Positions 23,970 through 34,891 of a stretch of DNA of 64,000 nucleotides are shown here, piece by piece. The first letter of the stretch is position 1, and every line of letters starts with the position of its first letter. This DNA is from Romanomermis culicivorax. Taxonomy: Eukaryota; Nematoda; Enoplea; Mermithida; Mermithidae. The notes under the pieces were generated by a model. It was given only the letters and a program-made list of their open reading frames with translations. It was not told the DNA's origin and ran no database searches. The DNA is taken from assembly GCA_963922205.1 (NCBI GenBank), contig CAWUHX010000127.1, positions 124,001-188,000 on the forward strand, read 5' to 3'. The position numbers and the translations under genes are program-made.

Positions 23970-24347
23970 TTCTTCTCATCTGCTTTTAAAATCCTACTAT
24001 TATAGGCTATTAACCAGCAGTCAGATTTGGTCTACTGGTAGAGAACTGCTCCCAGTGCTGTACAGCTGGCATCTGTCTTAAAGGCGAAGTCCCCAGACCC
24101 ATCCAAAACTGGGTACCTCAGCAGACCGATCCAAAACTGGGTACTCATACCCCACTGATAACAATGCCTCTTTTAGGCTCTGGAAAGCATGATGATGAAA
24201 CTCCATAATTTCCCAAACAGTTTTTTCCAGTCAATCTGTACAAAGGTTCTGCTAGTCTAGCTAGACCTGGTATTAATTTCTTGCACCACTGCAGCATTCC
24301 TAGAAACTTTTGGAGCTTCTTCTTAGATTCTGGAAAAGGAAACTCTT

Positions 24348-24640
24348 TTATAGCTTTGACCTTTTTCTGATCTGGGATACTCCATCTGAATTTAAGATTT
24401 GTCCCAAAAAAAGGACTCTCTTGGGGAGGAATTCACACTCCTCTGACCTTAGGGTCAATTGGGCCTTTCTTAGAGCTTGCAGGACTAGCTCTAAATTCAC
24501 TAAATGTTCCTCAAATGTGTTTGAGAACACAATGATATTGTCTATGTAGACGAGACATCTTCCACACATATGGGTGCAAAACTCTTTCCATCATATGCTG
24601 GAACTCTGCTGGTGCATTTTTTAGACCAAAGGGACTTTTA
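24348..24640 (-). pseudogene. reverse transcriptase fragment with altered catalytic box
   Basis: The palm motif reads VYIDNIIVFS at 24553-24524, where active enzymes have two Asp (IDD): the second is Asn here. It is preceded in a shifted frame by FGLKNAPAEFQHMMERVL (about 24640-24590) and followed by EEHLVNLELVLQALRKAQLTL and FLGQILN. The N-terminal fingers region between protease and this point is missing, so the domain is truncated. Confidence 0.8.
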
Positions 24641-24790
24641 GACCAAAGGGACCTTTTTAGACCTTAAACTAGAATAGTTCTTCCTGGCATATGAAAGCAG
24701 TTTTTTCTTTGCTTTCTTTATCCATAGGCACTTGTCAGTAACCTGATTTGAGATGCAGGGTGGTATAAGTTTTAGCTCTTCCTAAACAGT

Positions 24791-25129
24791 CTAGATAGTC
24801 ATAGTAACATTTAGTATTCTTGGATACTCAGTGTAATCTGGACCCAAAGTTTCTTTCAGAAACTTAGCTGACAAAACTGTGCACTGAGCTCTTGTGTCAA
24901 TGAGAACCAATGCTTTACGCCCTCCTATTATAACCTCAATATGAAATGGGGCTGTCTTAGGATATGTACCTAGCAATTGTTGCTCCTGAGGACTAGCTGG
25001 TGTGCCTCTTTTTATCACCTGAACTGCTGGTACCACAGTCTGTGATGTGATAGCATTTATTTGGACAATACTGCCCAATACCACATTAGGGCAATTCACT
25101 CTCTGATCTACCTGTGGAAGAGGATTCAT
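24791..25129 (-). pseudogene. retropepsin-like protease remnant
   Basis: Contains ALVLIDTRAQCTVLS followed by LKETLG, the pattern of an aspartic protease flap and core. The active-site triplet is DTR instead of DTG, so the Gly is lost. The frame is open for 112 codons and is flanked by gag on one side and RT on the other, which fits gypsy order. Confidence 0.7.
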
Positions 25130-25348
25130 TTGTGACTACCTTGCCACCATCACACTTGAATAGTCTTTTTGGGGTTGCTGATTTGTGAACTGACCTTGGT
25201 TTAGAGTATGAGTTGGTCACATAATAGCTTCAGTCGGCTGAGGTTGTTGTAATGCAGCTTGTTGTAGGAATTTCTGCATCTGTTGATACTGCTTTTGCAG
25301 TTCTTTCTGCCTTTTGAATTCCAGAAATTCATTATATTCAGAATTCTG

Positions 25349-25795
25349 TTAAAAATTCTTGTCGCTATCCTGATATCCAGAGTAACAAACATGATATTCA
25401 CCTCTGCCTCTGCTATTACAATTAGCATTCAGGTAACCTCCTCTACCTCTAAAGCTACTTCGAGCAAAATTGTTAAAACCTCCACAATTGAAATTTTTAA
25501 AGTTAGCTCTACCTGTGCTCCTGGGTTCAGACAGAACTCGAAATGTCCTACAGTCTGCTGTATTATGGGTTATGTTCTTATGGAACTCACACCATAGCTT
25601 TATAGGATCTTGGGAGGCTTGACCTCCCTCGCTGTTGCCAGGTACGGCCACATCAGGCAATTTTCCATTTGTCTGCTATCAAACTTTTTGCTGAAGTTGA
25701 TCAAATTTTTTCACCAATTGAACAAAACCAATTTGACAAATTTCCTTAGAAATTTTTAACAAAAAAGATTCCTTCTTACTTTTTTCAGTTTGAGC
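25349..25795 (-). pseudogene. gag: 3' part of Gag with zinc knuckle, decayed copy
   Basis: Contains [15 protein letters not shown] and the Asn/Gly/Arg-rich tail, close to the gag at 11349-13772. It is continuous with the 5' part at 28362 once the piggyBac 25800-28357 is removed: both flanks match one continuous stretch of the other gag around 11935. Confidence 0.8.
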
Positions 25796-25799
25796 CCAA

Positions 25800-28357
25800 C
25801 CTTTGATGCCCTGCTATATGGAGGAATGACACAAAAGTTCTGAAATTTTAGTATGTTGTTCTGACTACCTAAGAATACTTCCATGAAAAATTTCATTAGT
25901 GTGGCTACTTTACATATTGAGATACTGTATGTTCCATTATTGGAACCTTGGTCAACTAAGGGGTCAAAAATTCAAAAGTTCAACATTTTATTTCTAATGC
26001 ACCGAAAATTTAATTCAGCTGTGAAACTGAGAAAAACAACGTTCGTGAAGACGTTTAGCACATTTTTCACACCATTTCGTTGTGTTGGACTTGCACACAA
26101 TACATCAACCTTGGCTGGTAACCGTTAAGAAATGACCATTTGATGACATTGTACTCGGAATCGGTTTTGCTGATGGCCCACCCCGCCTTTGCCGAACTTC
26201 ACTCAACCCATTTTTCATGGCGGCAATAGCTATTTCACGCCGGAATTCCAAATGGCTCATTGCATCTTTTTCGTGCAGGTGACAATGTAAATGCCATGCA
26301 GCAACCACAGCCATATTGAGCCCATTTGCAAACAAATTCCACCACCATTTTTTGGAACATAACTGAGGTCAATAACTGCCGAGCAAGCGATCCATCAAAT
26401 CCACTCCACCCATACCTGTGTAATGTGCAGTAATCATTATACATGTTTCATAAATGGCTCATGCATAAGTGTGACATGTTTATATTTTATTAGCATGCTA
26501 TTCTGTACCGTTGTTGTACGATTGTATCATTTTCAGCTGCTGAATAGACACTTTTTTCTTTTCTTTGATTGCATACTGTGTAGCCTGCTGGACAGGATGA
26601 ACACCTTTCCAATTGGACAACAAAGTTACGACGCTGTTGTCGTTCCACCTCACCCAAATCACATTGCCATCACAACGATAATCGAATGCACCCCGTTCAG
26701 ATTTGCCCAATTCTTTCACCGCTGCACCGGACATTTTTGCGTTCGATTTTCGCGAACAGTTCCAGTTGCTCGTATTCCTAAAGCATGGTTCAAATTGAGA
26801 GCAGACTACATAAAAATGTTTCTATGAATTACCTTCCTGCCTCAATTTCATCATGAGACCATAGGATGTGAAATAGTTGTCGAAATAAAGGCAATGGTTT
26901 TGCGGCGTTTCGAATACTGAAACTAAATCGGTAACAACACGAGTACCAAGGGGTATAGTCGAATCAACGCCAGCTTGATCAGGGGTCTTGGCACCAGTGT
27001 AAATTTGCATACAATACGGATAACCATCCGGACTACACAACATCCAAACCTTATAACCAAAGCGAATTGGCTTCCCTCTAATGAACATCTTGCAACTATG
27101 ATGTCTGTAGTATGGAACCATCGACTCGTCAATGCTCAACTGCTCTGTGAAAACCCCACCAATGCTGACAAACTGATAGGACAAATGATCGTAAAATGGT
27201 GCAATTTTGGCGGCCTTTCTTTCTTCTAAATGTAAGTTGTCAACCAAATGGAAATACTGCTTCATTTCTTCGAACCCCTTCCGACTCATTACTTTAGGAA
27301 CAATATTATTGCTCAGATCTTCAGCAGTAGACCAATAGTAACGTTCTTGTGGCACAATGTGGTAGCCACTGAACAACAGAACCCCAAAAAAACGTATCAT
27401 TTCTTCCGTGCTAGTATTCAAGCTACCGAGTTTCTGTTGCGCATAAAGGTTTGACATACGGACGCAATGCTCAATGTAGCCTTCATCGAAAATTTCAAGG
27501 AACAACTCGAACGGTGACTTTGTGAGCAAATCCCCTCTCGTATCCAACAATTTTTCTGGCCGACTTTGTTCAAGTTCTTCATTGAATCTCAAAATCTTGG
27601 TCCATTTTGGCTGCTCCACTGTTGGCTTTTTTGAATGGCTTTTTTTAGCTGGTGGTGGCACTAAGCTTGCCAATATTTCGTCATCACTTGCAGTTGATTC
27701 ATCGTCCACTTTTCTATGAGCTACGATATCAACCTCTCCACAAACATCGCTGGGAATAGCCTCCTCTAAAACGTTATCATCGATATCTTCCATATCCGAA
27801 GCTTCTAGGTTGTCATTAGGCGGTAGAATAGCAATATCAGCATCTTCAATATCTGAATCATTTTCAATAAGCTCAACGGCTTGTTGTACCGTTAATAAAC
27901 GCCAAGGATTAGGCATAATTATCAATAAACTATAAAAATTGGAATGAAATAAAAAAAATATAATTTTTACCCCTTTGTTGACCAACTTTCCAATAATGGA
28001 ACATGGTCACAAAATCTTATGTAAAACACGATACTGAAACATGTACAAATCCAAACTAGTTAGATATTATAAGTCAACATGCAAGGGAGTAGAAAAACAT
28101 AAAAAATCACATATGGATGATGTATATCATCAACCACGTGCAAAACAAAAAAGGTAACATGATGCATGCTTATCCAAGCATGTTTCAATCACTTTGAGAG
28201 GCGCTGTATGGGTTTGTCCAATTTTCTGATTATGTTATCTGGTAGAGCACCTAACAGAGTTTCTTTAAAAAAAAATTCAGCCTTCTAGCTATATTGTCTG
28301 AAAAAATACTCAGCTTCAAACTTTTGTTCCAAAAATGGAACGTTGGGGCATAAAAGG
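25800..28357. mobile_element. piggyBac DNA transposon inside gag
   Basis: Inserted in gag with TTAA at 28358-28361 on one side and CCAA (probably a decayed TTAA) at 25796-25799 on the other. Ends are imperfect inverted repeats: CCTTTGATGCCC at left against the complement of GGGGCATAAAAGG at right. Comparison with the uninterrupted gag near 11935-11960 shows the junctions. Length 2558 bp. Confidence 0.88.
26105..27916 (-). pseudogene. piggyBac transposase, three exons, one stop and one frameshift
   Basis: ATG at 27916. Exon 1 (to 26833) has an acidic N-terminus and then the catalytic core: LSIDESMVPYY holds the first Asp, and YFDNYFTSYGLM the second. It ends at GGAAG/GTAATT. Exon 2 starts at 26777 after GCTTTAG with GIRATGTVRENRTQKCP, then shifts frame near 26720 and resumes as ERGAFDYRCDGNVIWVRWND. 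Exon 3, after TTACACAG near 26412, begins MGGVDLMDRLLGSY with the third Asp, followed by a TGA at 26369-26371 (probable CGA decay), then KKWWWNLFANGLN. The C-terminal Cys-rich domain is not evident. Inactive as it stands. Confidence 0.85.
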
Positions 28358-28361
28358 TTAA

Positions 28362-30121
28362 GGCTTCTGGAATTCGATCCTCCTCCATTTCAGGTGAATC
28401 ACTCCTAGACCTTGGGTTTGTGCTGGTACTTGATTACCTGAATTTTGATACAGCTGCCGGAATCTTTGTCTCTGGCTCTGCTGAAAACCCTGTGACTGAT
28501 TTCTGGTGAATACTGCAATTTCAGGATTTTGTCCACTCTGCATGATTACTTCATTGATTACAGTTGGGTCCTGCTGAGTACCTCTTGGCCCATGTCTTTG
28601 AAAGGCCTTTCTATATCTGCGTTCAATATCATGAACTTCGACTGCCAAGTCATCCCAACTTCTAAAGGTGTGGTTGGAATTTTTCAGCTCAGATTGAAAT
28701 GTGGGATCACTCTTATATAGGAAAGTATCAATAATCAGCCTCTGTTTTGACTGAAAATCTACGTCTCTCTTTACTAGTTCCACTGAGATACTGACTCTTT
28801 TCAAGAAGTTGACGGCCTGTTTGTCTCTGTTGGATCTCAAATAATTCTCTAGTAAGCATTTCAAGGTTACACTCTGGAGCAAAGACATTAATTATGGCTC
28901 TCCTGGAATCCCTATCTTGTCACTTGCAACAGCCTTCAGCCTGCCCTTAGAAAGGCTCAACAGTGCTTCATACTTGGCTGATTTGAGTGTATCTCTCCGA
29001 AATTGTCCTTCTAATGCTGTTAAAAAGCTAAGTACTTGCTAATTTATCATACCTTCTTTTAAAAGTTTGGGTAACACACCTTTAATGATATTCCTTACAA
29101 TAATTTCCTGTGCCAAATTAGTTATTGGCATTTCTCTCTGATCATAAGCTGCCCTAAGAATAGGGTCCATATCAGAGTTTAATGATTGCAACATAATTCG
29201 ATTTGGATCTCATTGAGGTGGTACACCTCCTTGATTTGATGGTAAATTGTCTCTGTCAAATTTGTAGTCCCTATATGGTAAACATGCCAGTTAATCTGGT
29301 CTAAGGGTATTTGGATCAATGATGTTTCCTCTACCATTATATACTACTCTAGTTGAAGTTGGATGCTGCTGACCTATTTGGTTCTGATTCCGTCAGCCTA
29401 CCCTTGAATCAAACTTCTCTAGCTGGACCTCTCCAACTTCTGGGCTCAAAATTTGGTCTCTGCCCTTCATCAGCTTCTGGCCTATTGCTAGGCTTCGCAC
29501 CAGCATTTGTTTCAGCTAAGAGATGGTTGTCTCTTTCTGCACCCTTAATATATGGTCTAACCTGTCTCTCCTGCTCCTGCCGGCGATTTTTGGCTTCCCT
29601 TTGATTATTTTCTGTGACTGCGTTCGCAATGATGTCGAACAAAGCTTCAACCATTTCATTTAATTCATGGACCTGCATTGCCATCTCTTGATTGGACTTT
29701 TCTGCAGCTCTTTCTGGTTGCCAGAGTCGCTCCGGGTCTCATTGGATCCGCTCTAGCTGCTGCCATTTGGTTTTGGGGTCCAAATTGTTCAAGTCCAGTC
29801 GAATTTTGGGTGTTACGATATCCCATTTTGGTCCTGCCAATTTGACCTTTGGTGGTGATCGTTTTACATTCAGGAGTGGCGGGCAAAGGTTCGGATTCAC
29901 CAGGCCTGCCTATTGCATTTCCAAGGCAATCATTGGTGGGCAGACTATTAGCACACCTGCATCTTGGGGTGTAAAATAAATTGCCATTTGTTGCAATGGA
30001 GTCTGATCTGGGATCACTGGGTCAGGAGCAGCATGGCATTGCTGATGTCTGTCTCCCAAATTCACCAAGTTCTCAGCACCCGCAGCTCTGGGTGGTAATC
30101 TATATAAAGTATTACCTCTCA
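28362..30121 (-). pseudogene. gag: 5' part of Gag, decayed copy
   Basis: Frames 30200-29910, 29886-29665, 29684-29409 and 28888-28358 together parallel the N-terminal and capsid regions of the other gag ([38 protein letters not shown]). Several stops and shifts separate them. The N-terminus ends at an unrelated repeat at 30122. Confidence 0.75.
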
Positions 30122-30440
30122 GCATACATGTAATGGAGCCTCGAGGTCTGGGGGGGGTATTGGGCCACTTTTTTTGGGGCCGGAGGTCAGTAATTCCCAA
30201 AATTTTGGGGGGAGGGGTCTCTGAAGGAAAAAAAATTCGATATTTTCACGAAAAAATTCCGAAAAAACAGTTTAAAAAATAGTAATTTTTGTCTAAAAAA
30301 TGATAAAAAATGTATTTATGGTGCGAAGCGCCGAGAAAATGGACGTTTTTGACCATTTTTTGTTCAAAAATTGACATTTTTCATAAAAAAAATGACATTT
30401 TTCCCATCAAAAGTATGGGTGTCCTTGGGCTACCCTATGG
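30122..30440 (+). repeat. dispersed repeat, copy A
   Basis: Begins TACATGTAATGGAGCCTCGAGG and includes a GGGGCCGGAGGTCA block, GGGGGGAGGGGTCTCTGAAGG, a 'gcgccgagaaa' block and AAAGTATGGG. The inverted copy lies at 59690-60047 with the same blocks in the same order. The left end abuts truncated gag. No coding is seen, so it may be a MITE or an element terminus. Confidence 0.7.
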
Positions 30441-31791
30441 CCTACTCATACTCATACCTACTCATACTCATACTCATACTCATACATATATACTCAAGAG
30501 GTCAGCCTGCAATTTGTTCAAGTTTTAGTTCGATTAATACAATTTTGAGTGAATCAGAAGAATTTTTAAACAAAAAATTGCATTATTTGATTGACAAATG
30601 GCTTTCACTTGTCTCAAATTTTGATAAAAAATTGTGGCAGTCATGGGTTCTCAAATTTTTATGAAACTCTGATAGAACTTTTAAAACAAAGTGAAAAAAT
30701 TCGTTAGAACTTAGCTATCCATCAAATCAAGCTGTCAAACTATCAAAAACTATCATCTTTGGGCTATCTCCGGAACTCACGTCAATATTATAAGTGTGAA
30801 TCAAATTAACAAAGTGGCAAACGCAGAAATCAATCGATTTTTACTTTAGGTCATGAAAGCGGACAAGAACAAAAATCAGCCATATTATAACATTAAACGA
30901 GTATTATTAGTTCATTAGTTATTAATGAAATCGTGATGAAGAGCATTGCAACGTTGACAATATTATATAATATATCATATAATTTATATCGAAAAAGAAG
31001 ATAGTAAACATCAATGAACAAGACAACAGCTCCAATATAGTTTACGTTATTTATAACTTATGACTAGATAAATTCAGAAAAAAAGAAACAATCTACAGAA
31101 AGTAGAGGCGGAATAACAGAGAAACGGCCGTTTTTCTCACCGAAAAAAGTTCATTCATGTTTTTGAAGATTTTTTAGTCGAAAAATTTTACAAATTCAGC
31201 ACTCTCCAAAAGTCAGTCGAAAGCGTTATTTTTCACAAAAAAGCGAATACACTGTCATATATGACACGACGATCATATATCCACAAAAATTTATCGAAAA
31301 TACACATGAAGAGAAAAAACGCGATACCATAGTAAAAACGCGATACCATAGTAAAAACGCGATACCATAGTAATGACGTCCGCATGCTTTTAGAGAGAAT
31401 GTCTTTTGTACAAAAATTAGGTACCTCACCCTCTATAGTCTCTAATTTCGGTTTATATAGTATGAATAAAGTGCAACTTTACAAAAAAAATTAATTTCAA
31501 TGAAAAATAAGAGAAAAAACAAAAGCGTGACCACAAAATAGAAGAAAAACGTACGAAAAAAAATACTAATCCACGAAATTTGAATATTGATCTAATTTTG
31601 GATATGAGAGCAGGAAATTTCCGGCAGAAAAATATAAGTTTATTCTCCACTTACCTAATTCATACACGCAGAAAAAACGAATGTCTTTAAATTATTAAAA
31701 TTTGCAGCATGTCAAAGAAACGTACTCCTGGGCTGGGGTTATCTTCAATATGTTATCACGAGAAAATGGTCAACGATGATGGTTTTGTTTT
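30441..31791. other. AT-rich spacer with two small tandem repeats
   Basis: A (TACTCA)n tract lies at 30440-30485. A 19-base unit AAACGCGATACCATAGTAA is repeated three times at 31317-31373. I see no gene between these and the Gbeta exon. Confidence 0.5.
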
Positions 31792-31952
31792 TTAATTCCA
31801 TATTTTAAGGAAACTGTCCCAGGAACCGGTGGCAACGGCCATGCCGTCGTCCGTAACGCCCAAACAACTGACTCGGTTGTCGTGGCCGGCTAAAACGCCA
31901 GCCCTTTCTTGACGCATACTGTCCCAAACGTTGCAATTAAAATCGTCGTAAC
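31792..31952 (-). CDS. GNB1: terminal coding exon of G protein beta subunit
   Basis: Gbeta forms an obligate dimer with Ggamma and transmits receptor signals at the plasma membrane. The exon begins after the acceptor TTCTTCAG and reads [19 protein letters not shown], then [20 protein letters not shown] and [10 protein letters not shown] followed by TAA at 31792-31794. This is the seventh WD40 repeat, essentially invariant among animals. The first codon is split, so the exon enters in phase 1. No further Gbeta exon is recognised up to 64000, so the upstream exons must lie beyond a very long intron or outside the window. The ending resembles nematode gpb-1, from memory. Confidence 0.92.
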
Positions 31953-32416
31953 CTGAAGAAATTATTGGTGAAAAATGAAGCTCGTGAGTCTAACAATGGG
32001 GCTCATTGAATTGATACTAGAAATGGCATCCAAATATATTGCAAAATTATCAGTATTAAAGCAGTGTCGGCATTCAAAGCATCGACAGTGTTACTGTTAG
32101 TAGTAGTAATAGTAATAGTAGGAGTAGTAGCAGTAGAAATAGTGAAACTTAAACAGTATTAGAAATAGTACTAATAGTTGTACTACGTAGTAATCAGTAG
32201 TTAGCGTAGTATTACGTGTATGCATAGTTGGTATGAATACCATCGAAAAATATCTTTTATATTATCTTAATTAATAATTATCTTGTTAATTCCAGTCACT
32301 GGAGGCGTTGCAGTATAGTCGTTATTAGCACTATTGCAACAACAGTGATATATAAAGCGCTGATACTTTAACACAAGGAAGCTATAACTTTTAGTTGCAC
32401 AGTAGCGGATATCTTA
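31953..32416. other. intron or intergenic sequence with AGT-rich tract
   Basis: A (TAG)n-like tract occupies about 32094-32215. No coding is seen. Confidence 0.5.
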
Positions 32417-32691
32417 AGGCCCTGTCATACTTCACCGCGCGGCGCCGGTTGTCCTATTCATACTAACAGGCGGCGCCGCGCGGCGCCGCGCGGTGGCTTG
32501 TCATACTTCGCCGCGCGGTACTGCCTTAAACCTGATGGGGCGCCGCGCGGCGCCGCAAAAATTACAAAAACCTATTCATATTTCAAAGGCGGTACCGCGC
32601 GGCGCCCCCCGGCGCCGCTTTTTAGTATGAATAGAACAACCGGCGCCGCGCGGTACCGCGCGGTACCGCGCGGTGAAGTATGACAGGGCCT
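32417..32691. mobile_element. GC-rich MITE with TTA duplication
   Basis: 275 bp with perfect ends AGGCCCTGTCATACTTCACC and its complement, flanked by TTA at 32414-32416 and 32692-32694, so probably a PIF/Harbinger-dependent MITE. The interior is built from repeated GGCGCCGCGCGG and GGTACCGCGCGG units and is strikingly GC-rich in an AT-rich setting. The end AAGTATGACAGGGCCTT recurs at 57078-57100. Confidence 0.85.
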
Positions 32692-32866
32692 TTATTGTTC
32701 ATCAAATAAGTCTGAAATAGTGCACATTGATAAACCGTGATTTAACCTATTGCATCTTAATTCTGATTGAATTTTTATAGATGCTGTCATAGGTTATAGC
32801 GTCAATATATAGCTTTTATCGACTAGCGAAAAACAAAAGTCAATTTTAATATTCAAGAGTAGATCC

Positions 32867-33400
32867 CCTGCTATACTTTGCCGGTCGTTGCCAGCCGGGC
32901 CCGTTCAGAAAATTTCGATCAGTTGAAATTTTCAAACCGGCGTCGGCCGGCTTGCGCAAAGCGAAGTATAGTAACTCGCAACCTGCGCCGGCCGACGAAG
33001 AATAGCAGAACCGGTTTGGCAAGTATAGCCGGACAGATTTGGAAAACTCAGTCAAAATTTTCTGAACCAATGTTATAGCATAGGATGCAAAAAATTATTG
33101 ATTGCTACACTTGACTTTGACTAGAATTGAGGGGATTTTGACCGAAAATAACAAATTTTAATATCAAAAAGCCTAACATTTTTTCGTTTTTGGATATTTA
33201 AAAAAATTGCAAAAAGTTCTAAATTTCAGAACATTGAAAAAAATCGAATAATAAAAATCATTACAATAATAATCACAAAAATTGAATAATTGAAGACAAT
33301 TCAATTTCAACGTGCAACTTGCCGGACAGCACCGAATGAAGTAAATCAGCAAACATTTGTAACCGGCACCGAATGGCGCCAACCGGCGAAGTATAGCAGG
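32867..33400. mobile_element. second GC-patchy MITE-like element
   Basis: Ends CCTGCTATACTTTGCCGG at 32867 and the complement of CCTGCTATACTTCGCCGG ending at 33400. Inner copies of 'gaagtatag' and GCCGGC-rich blocks occur near 32945 and 33010. No clear target duplication is seen. Confidence 0.6.
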
Positions 33401-33558
33401 AATTTAAGTCAATGAAAAACTATAGTAATGGAAAACTTGGTCTCGGAAAGAAAAAAGATATTGGTGTAATGAACAACCTGCATAAGTGACCGTCTTTTTT
33501 CTCAGATTTATTGCTGCAGTTGGCACCAAAACTTGAAAGAAGAAAACGTTTACTTGCT

Positions 33559-34407
33559 AGTAGTAAGGCCGGACCGTATAGGTCGTACGCTTAAGGATAC
33601 TCCTATCTTTTGTGTACGACCTATAATTTGTCACTTTTTTTCGATTTATAGGTCGTACAGTAAACATACACGTTTTGCTTTTGTCGGATTTACAGGTCGT
33701 ACAGTAAACATATACGGTTAATTTGTTCGTCGATTTATAGGTCGTACAGAAAACATATACGTCGATTTATAGGTCGCAAGGTTAAAAATGCATGTTCTAG
33801 AGTTACCGTAATTGTAGAATTACGGTAATTTTTTGATTATGGTAATAAATGTGTTACTGTGCGTGGAAAAGGAAAATCAATGATGAACGTAAAAAGGAAA
33901 ACTAAAATGAACAAAAAATGGAAAAGAAATAAAAAGAGATTGTGTGTAAAAACGGCTTCCCCTCTGGGAAGAGGAAGCCCACAAAAATTTGCACCCCGGA
34001 CCCCCTTTGTCAAAAGGGTGCCACCTGCAGGTGTAAAAATATTTCGGAGGTCCCATTTTCTGAACGATCGTTCAAGTCAACAAATGTCAGAACGGTCAAT
34101 CTGGTCAGTAATGGTCTGTTTAATGAGTAAATTCTCGGGAGAGTCATTACGCGATGAAACATTATCTTTACGGGTGCATGCGTAAAAATTTTGATGTTCT
34201 GCCAAAAATGACCAAGAAGGTCTTTTATAAAAATGACCAGAGCGAGCTGGCCGTAAAAAGCATGTAGACAAATAAGGTCTTTTATAGAAAGATGACCAAA
34301 CGAGCTGGTCGTAAAAAGCGTGTAGAAAATTTGGAGAGTTGACGTACGGTAAAGGATACAGATTCGGGAATTACCGTAATAGTAGAATTACGGTAAATTT
34401 TTATTAT
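33559..34407 (+). repeat. Polinton left terminal inverted repeat
   Basis: Matches the complement of 53009-53857 almost base for base. It contains five ATAGGTCGTAC-type iterons at 33579-33770, a perfect hairpin TTACCGTAATT/AATTACGGTAA at 33803-33828 and a GAACGATCGTTC palindrome near 34063. The inner part (33803 on) is a unit repeated again at 34373. Confidence 0.9.
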
Positions 34408-34830
34408 GGTAATGGAGGAATTAGGGTAATAGATGTGTTACTGTAGGTGAAAAAGGAAAACTAAAATGAACAAAAAATGGAAAAGAAATAAAAAGAGATT
34501 GTGTGTAAAAATGGCTTCTCCCGTGGGCAGGATAAGCCTTTCAAAAATTTGCGCCCCTGGACCCCCTTTGACAAAAGGGCGCCACCTGCAGGCGTAAAAA
34601 TGCTCGGAGGCCCCATTCCTGAACGATCGTTCAAGTCAATCTCAAACGGTCAAATTGGTCAGTAATGGTCTGTTTAATGAGTAAATTCTCGGGAGAGTCA
34701 TTACGAGATGAAACATTATCCTTACGGGTGCATGCGTATAAATTTTGATGTTCTGCCAAAAATGACCAAGAAGGTCTATTATAAAAAATGATCAAAAATA
34801 GTCGTAAAAGACATGTAGAAAAGAGAAAAA
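34373..34830 (+). repeat. second copy of the terminal unit, left side
   Basis: A direct, slightly diverged repeat of 33803-34260. It shares the TTACCGTAAT hairpin, CCTGCAGG, GAACGATCGTTC and GGTGCATGCGTA in order. Short open frames shared by these units follow from the nucleotide repeat. Confidence 0.85.
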
Positions 34831-34891
34831 ATCTTTGCATATCAAAAAGAAAAATTTTTAATTCGATGCAACATTCTACTTTATTGTAAAA

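Larger units (their letters stand above)
13869..30121 (-). mobile_element. Ty3/gypsy-type LTR retrotransposon, long decayed copy
   Basis: Read on minus from 30121: gag (interrupted by a piggyBac), zinc knuckle, retropepsin, reverse transcriptase, RNase H, integrase, a long third ORF and the LTR at 17438-13869. The 5' LTR is lost because an unrelated repeat abuts gag at 30122. The protease/RT/RNase H/integrase order is that of Ty3/gypsy. Many stops and frameshifts and two altered catalytic residues show it cannot encode active Pol. Confidence 0.85.

Noticed and set aside
30440-30485. TACTCA tract as a telomere-like array
   Set aside because: Short, internal, and not a known telomere unit; a plain microsatellite is simpler.
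34077-34271. Frames of 62-108 residues repeated at 33859-34185, 34077-34271, 34631-34840, 52578-52909 and 53147-53559
   Set aside because: They lie on both strands of the terminal repeat units and mirror the nucleotide repeat; composition is not protein-like and no start context is kept.
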